64,000 nt of DNA. Origin: Arthrobacter tumbae. GTDB lineage: Bacteria; Actinomycetota; Actinomycetes; Actinomycetales; Micrococcaceae. The stretch lies in NCBI RefSeq assembly GCF_016907495.1, contig NZ_JAFBCC010000001.1, positions 992,001-1,056,000 of the forward strand, read 5' to 3'. Positions 61,350 to 64,000 of the stretch are shown in pieces. Under the pieces are notes generated by a model. It was not told the DNA's origin and did not search any database. It was given only the letters and a program-made list of their open reading frames with translations. The translations under genes were made by a program, and so were the position numbers. How positions within the stretch are numbered: position 1 is the stretch's first letter; each line of letters starts with the position of its first letter.

Positions 61350-62224
61350 TGATGAACCACACGCTGCACCTTTGCTCGGTCCGTGAGGGAGACGCCGAGG
61401 TTGCCGCCGTCGTGCATCCGCAACGCGGCCTCGCCCTGGTCCGCGACCTCATTCCCGGCTTCCATGGGGACGTCCGCGAGATCCTTAGCGAGGAACTGCT
61501 CGACAAGCTGGAGGATCTGGTCCGCACGGTCGACGACGGCGAATACGACCACATCTTCAAGGACCCTTCCACGGTCACGTACGGCGCACCCTACCGGCAT
61601 CCGCGGATGCTGTGGGGCATCGGGCTGAACTATATGGAGCACGCATCGGACCTGTCCGAGGGTGTTCCGGAGGAGCCGGCGTCGTTCATCAAGGGCGACC
61701 ACACCATCATCGGGCCGGGCGAGGACATTCCCATCCCGTCGCAGAGCGAGCGGACTACCGCGGAGGGGGAGGTCGCCGTCGTCATCGGGCGGTACTGCCG
61801 CAATGTGGAGGTGGAGGACGCGCTGGACTATGTGGCCGGCGTCGTGCCTGTGCTCGATCAGACCGCGGAGGACATCCTGCAGAGGAACCCGCGGTTCCTG
61901 ACGCGGTCCAAGAACTTCCCCGGCTTCTTCTCGTTCGGGCCGCGGATCGTGCCGCTGGCCGAGGCAGTGGGCGACGGGATCCTCGCGGACATGGAGGTGT
62001 CCACGGTGGTGAACGGGGAGGTGCTGAGGACCAACACCGTGGCGCACATGCGGTACAGCCCCGAATATCTGATCAGTTTCCACTCAAAGGTGATGCCGCT
62101 GTATCCGGGCGACATCATTTCAACGGGCACGCCGGGCGCGATCCATATCAAGCCCGGTGATGTCGCCGAGGCGCGGGTGGCCCGCGTCGGGACGTTGACC
62201 AACCCGGTGACTGCAGGAACGTAG
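61349..62224 (+). CDS. Fumarylacetoacetate hydrolase family enzyme
   Basis: A 291-residue FAH-fold enzyme: MLWGIGLNYMEHASDL, KGDHTIIGPGEDI, metal-binding Glu in TTAEGEVAVVIG, FTR-like LTRSKNFPGFFSFGP, and DIISTGTPGAIHIKPGD. Family members cleave or isomerise beta-diketo or 2-oxo acids with a divalent metal (fumarylpyruvate, diketo-deoxy sugar acids, oxaloacetate tautomerase). In this cluster it likely acts on a 2,4-dioxo or enol acid produced by the dehydrogenases. ATG 61349 overlaps the SDR stop (TGATG). Confidence 0.89.
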   Translation: MMNHTLHLCSVREGDAEVAAVVHPQRGLALVRDLIPGFHGDVREILSEELLDKLEDLVRTVDDGEYDHIFKDPSTVTYGAPYRHPRMLWGIGLNYMEHASDLSEGVPEEPASFIKGDHTIIGPGEDIPIPSQSERTTAEGEVAVVIGRYCRNVEVEDALDYVAGVVPVLDQTAEDILQRNPRFLTRSKNFPGFFSFGPRIVPLAEAVGDGILADMEVSTVVNGEVLRTNTVAHMRYSPEYLISFHSKVMPLYPGDIISTGTPGAIHIKPGDVAEARVARVGTLTNPVTAGT

Positions 62225-62237
62225 AACGCAAGACCAA

Positions 62238-62280
62238 GCACCACCCAGCACCACGCACCACGCACCACCACGCACCACCA
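62238..62280. repeat. CAC-rich low-complexity stretch
   Basis: A run of CACCA, GCACCA and CGCACCAC units fills most of the start of the 138-bp spacer after the FAH gene. It is not coding in any clear frame and looks like slippage-prone sequence. Confidence 0.7.
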
Positions 62281-62339
62281 TCGAGTGGGCGCTGAGAACG
62301 GGTTCCCGGCAGGAAGCACGTAGCCAGCGCCCAGTCGAT
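62280..62339 (+). promoter_or_regulatory. Hairpin in the spacer before the CoA-transferase gene
   Basis: Arms of 15 bp (62280-62294 and 62325-62339) are complementary with one mismatch, around a 30-base loop that can pair further. It splits an otherwise contiguous operon at its only sizeable gap, so it could attenuate or stabilise the mRNA. No T tract follows. Confidence 0.5.
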
Positions 62340-62362
62340 GCACCAAAAGTAAGGAGATGACG

Positions 62363-63529
62363 ATGGGCACGTCAGGTTCAGGCCCTCTCGAGGGCGTCCG
62401 GGTGGCGGACTTTTCCCGCGTTCTCGCGGGACCCTATGCGTCGATGATGCTCGCCGATTTCGGGGCGGACGTCATCAAGGTGGAGAGCCCTGCCGGGGAT
62501 GACACCCGGTCCTGGACGCCGCCCGTCGACGAGCACGGCGTCGGCACGTACTTCTCGAGCGTGAACCGGAACAAGCGCTCGGTGGTGTGCGATCTTCGGA
62601 CCTCCGAGGGCCTCGCCCGGGCAAAGGACATCGCGCTGCACGCGGACGTGATCATCGAGAACTTCCGGCCCGGCGTGATGAAGAAGTTCGGGCTGGACTA
62701 CGAGACGCTGGAGCGCTCAGACCTCATCTACTGCTCCATCACCGGCTTCGGCTCGACGGCGGGGGCTCACCTTCCGGGGTATGACCTGCTGGTGCAGGCC
62801 GTCGGCGGGTTGATGAGCGTGACCGGATCGCTGGACTCGGAGCCGAGCAAGGTGGGTGTGGCGCTGGTCGACGTGGTGACCGGGCAGAACGCGGCACTTG
62901 GGATTCTGGCTGCGCTGCGGCATAAGGACGCCACCGGGCAGGGACAGCGGATCGACGTGAACCTGCTGTCGTCGCTGCTGGCGGGGCTGGTGAACCAGGC
63001 GTCGAGCACGCTGGCCACCGGTGAGGCGCCGCAGCGGATGGGGAACGCGCATCCGTCGATCGCTCCGTATGAGACGTTGAAGACCGCCGACGGGCCGCTC
63101 GCCGTCGCCGTCGGAACCGACCGGCAGTTTGCTTCGCTGGTGCGGATCCTCGGAGTTCCCGAAATGTCCGACGATGAGCGGTTCAAAACCAACACCCAGC
63201 GCGTGGCCCACCGCGATGAGCTCAAGTCTCTCCTCGAGGAGCAGCTCGCCAAGCGTCCCGCGGCCGAGTGGTCCGCCGTCCTGTCCAAGGAGGGCGTCCC
63301 GGCCGGGAAGGTGAACTCCATTGTGGAGGCCCTCCAGCTGGCCGAGGAGCTGGGACTTGATCCCGCCGTCGAAATGAACGACGACGCCGGACCGCGCACC
63401 AGCCACCAGGTCGCCAACCCGATCCACCTCTCAGAGACCCCTGCCAGCTACCGGCGCCTGCCGCCGCTGCTCGGCGAACACAACGATGCGACCTTCGCGG
63501 CGCTCTCGACCATCACCAGCGGAAAGTAG
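62363..63529 (+). CDS. CaiB/BaiF-family (class III) CoA-transferase
   Basis: A 388-residue class III CoA-transferase: PLEGVRVADFSRVLAGPYASMMLADFGADVIKVE, KRSVVCDLRTSEG, ENFRPGVMKKFGLDY, and GYDLLVQAVGGLM with the catalytic Asp. These enzymes move CoA between acids through an aspartyl anhydride. Placed directly before a glutaryl-CoA-dehydrogenase-like gene, it is most probably a succinyl-CoA:glutarate (or C5 dicarboxylate) CoA-transferase. ATG 62363 is chosen because AAGGAG at 62351-62356 is six bases before it; ATG 62357 is too close. The next gene follows after 7 bp. Confidence 0.9.
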   Translation: MGTSGSGPLEGVRVADFSRVLAGPYASMMLADFGADVIKVESPAGDDTRSWTPPVDEHGVGTYFSSVNRNKRSVVCDLRTSEGLARAKDIALHADVIIENFRPGVMKKFGLDYETLERSDLIYCSITGFGSTAGAHLPGYDLLVQAVGGLMSVTGSLDSEPSKVGVALVDVVTGQNAALGILAALRHKDATGQGQRIDVNLLSSLLAGLVNQASSTLATGEAPQRMGNAHPSIAPYETLKTADGPLAVAVGTDRQFASLVRILGVPEMSDDERFKTNTQRVAHRDELKSLLEEQLAKRPAAEWSAVLSKEGVPAGKVNSIVEALQLAEELGLDPAVEMNDDAGPRTSHQVANPIHLSETPASYRRLPPLLGEHNDATFAALSTITSGK

Positions 63530-63536
63530 TAGAACC

Positions 63537-64000
63537 ATGACTGTTGACCTTCTGTCCATCGACTCGCTCCTGTCGCAGGAGGAGCTTGCGCTGCGTGCCT
63601 CTGTCCGGGAGTTTGTGCAGACCGAGATCAAGCCGAACATCGCGGAGTGGTATGACAACGCGGTGTTCCCGCTGGAGATCGTGCCGAAGATGGCCGAGCT
63701 GGGTGTGCTCGGCATGCACATCAAGGGTTACGGCTGCCCGGGCCGCAGCTCGGTGGAGTATGGCCTGGCCGCGATGGAGCTTGAGGCGGGCGACTCCGGG
63801 CTGCGGACGTTCGTGAGCGTGCAGGGGTCGCTGGCGATGAGCGCACTGGCGAAGCACGGTTCCGAGGAGCAGAAGAACGAGTGGCTGCCGCGCATGGCGA
63901 AGGGCGAGGTGATCGGTTGCTTCGGGCTGACAGAGCCCGGGTCGGGGTCCGATCCGGGGTCGATGATCACGAACGCTCGTCGCGATGGGTCCGATTGGGT
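63537..64000 (+). CDS. Glutaryl-CoA dehydrogenase-like acyl-CoA dehydrogenase (partial, 3' end outside window)
   Basis: The first 154 residues are present, with no stop before the window edge. The sequence has the glutaryl-CoA dehydrogenase pattern HIKGYGCPGRSSVEYGLAAMELEAGDSG followed by VSVQGSLAMSALAKHGSEEQK, and the FAD-binding GCFGLTEPGSGSDPGSM. The enzyme oxidises and decarboxylates glutaryl-CoA to crotonyl-CoA. The catalytic Glu lies beyond the window. Seven bases separate it from the CoA-transferase. Other acyl-CoA dehydrogenases are possible but fit less well. Confidence 0.87.
   Translation, partial: MTVDLLSIDSLLSQEELALRASVREFVQTEIKPNIAEWYDNAVFPLEIVPKMAELGVLGMHIKGYGCPGRSSVEYGLAAMELEAGDSGLRTFVSVQGSLAMSALAKHGSEEQKNEWLPRMAKGEVIGCFGLTEPGSGSDPGSMITNARRDGSDW

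Noticed and set aside
62238..62280. CRISPR-like short repeats
   Set aside because: Units are CAC-rich, only a few bases long, without spacers of regular length and without cas genes.

Overview
The window looks like chromosome of a high-GC actinobacterium, most likely an Arthrobacter relative (Micrococcaceae). This is inferred from many GTG/TTG starts, dense GTGA/ATGA operon overlaps, a DUF222-HNH gene, several GAF-ANTAR regulators, a LacI-controlled malEFG set and typical actinobacterial lipoproteins. No rRNA, tRNA, CRISPR array, IS element or prophage was recognised.

Layout. 1-3.8 kb: a cation/proton antiporter cut by the left edge, a membrane diguanylate cyclase, a YbaK-type deacylase and a DagK-type lipid kinase. 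4-8.3 kb: three secreted peptidases (one M23 with a Pro/Thr-rich tail, two M14 carboxypeptidases) with clear terminators. 8.4-11.1 kb: three tandem GAF-ANTAR regulators and a small conserved-looking protein. 11.1-20 kb: a maltose/maltodextrin locus (LacI regulator, alpha-glucosidase, divergent malE-malF-malG, neopullulanase-like GH13) with LacI-type operator copies and a 19-bp hairpin between malE and malF. 20-23.6 kb: an ankyrin lipoprotein, a frameshifted membrane protein, a DUF222-HNH gene split by an in-frame TAG, and tatA with a duplicated 3' end.

23.7-37 kb: a complete-looking sialic acid locus. It holds a secreted sialidase, an esterase, NanE, NanK, NanA, an Opp-like ABC transporter whose second permease is fused to an ATPase, and a divergent FadR/GntR-type regulator (NanR-like). 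Related GGACAT/ATGTCC sequences lie before the sialidase and between the transporter and the regulator. 37-43.3 kb: a GH38 alpha-mannosidase with its own sugar ABC transporter, which together with the sialidase suggests use of glycoprotein glycans. 43.4-46.5 kb: a DUF305 lipoprotein and a CopB-like copper ATPase behind a CsoR-type operator. 46.5-50.9 kb: a ROK repressor, a soluble histidine kinase with a degenerate receiver domain, an OmpR-type regulator and a small Hpt-like protein.

51-64 kb: an FCD-GntR regulator followed, after a repeat-rich 514-bp gap containing a FadR-type operator, by a tightly packed operon-like run of twelve genes: SDR, carboxymuconolactone decarboxylase-like protein, TAXI solute-binding protein, DUF1850, fused TRAP permease, MFS carrier, L-2-hydroxyglutarate oxidase-like enzyme, DapA-like aldolase/dehydratase, an SDR lacking YxxxK, FAH-family hydrolase, CaiB/BaiF CoA-transferase and a glutaryl-CoA-dehydrogenase-like enzyme cut by the right edge. 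I read it as uptake and catabolism of a C5 dicarboxylate or hydroxy/oxo acid that ends in glutaryl-CoA chemistry. It is the best candidate here for an undescribed pathway.
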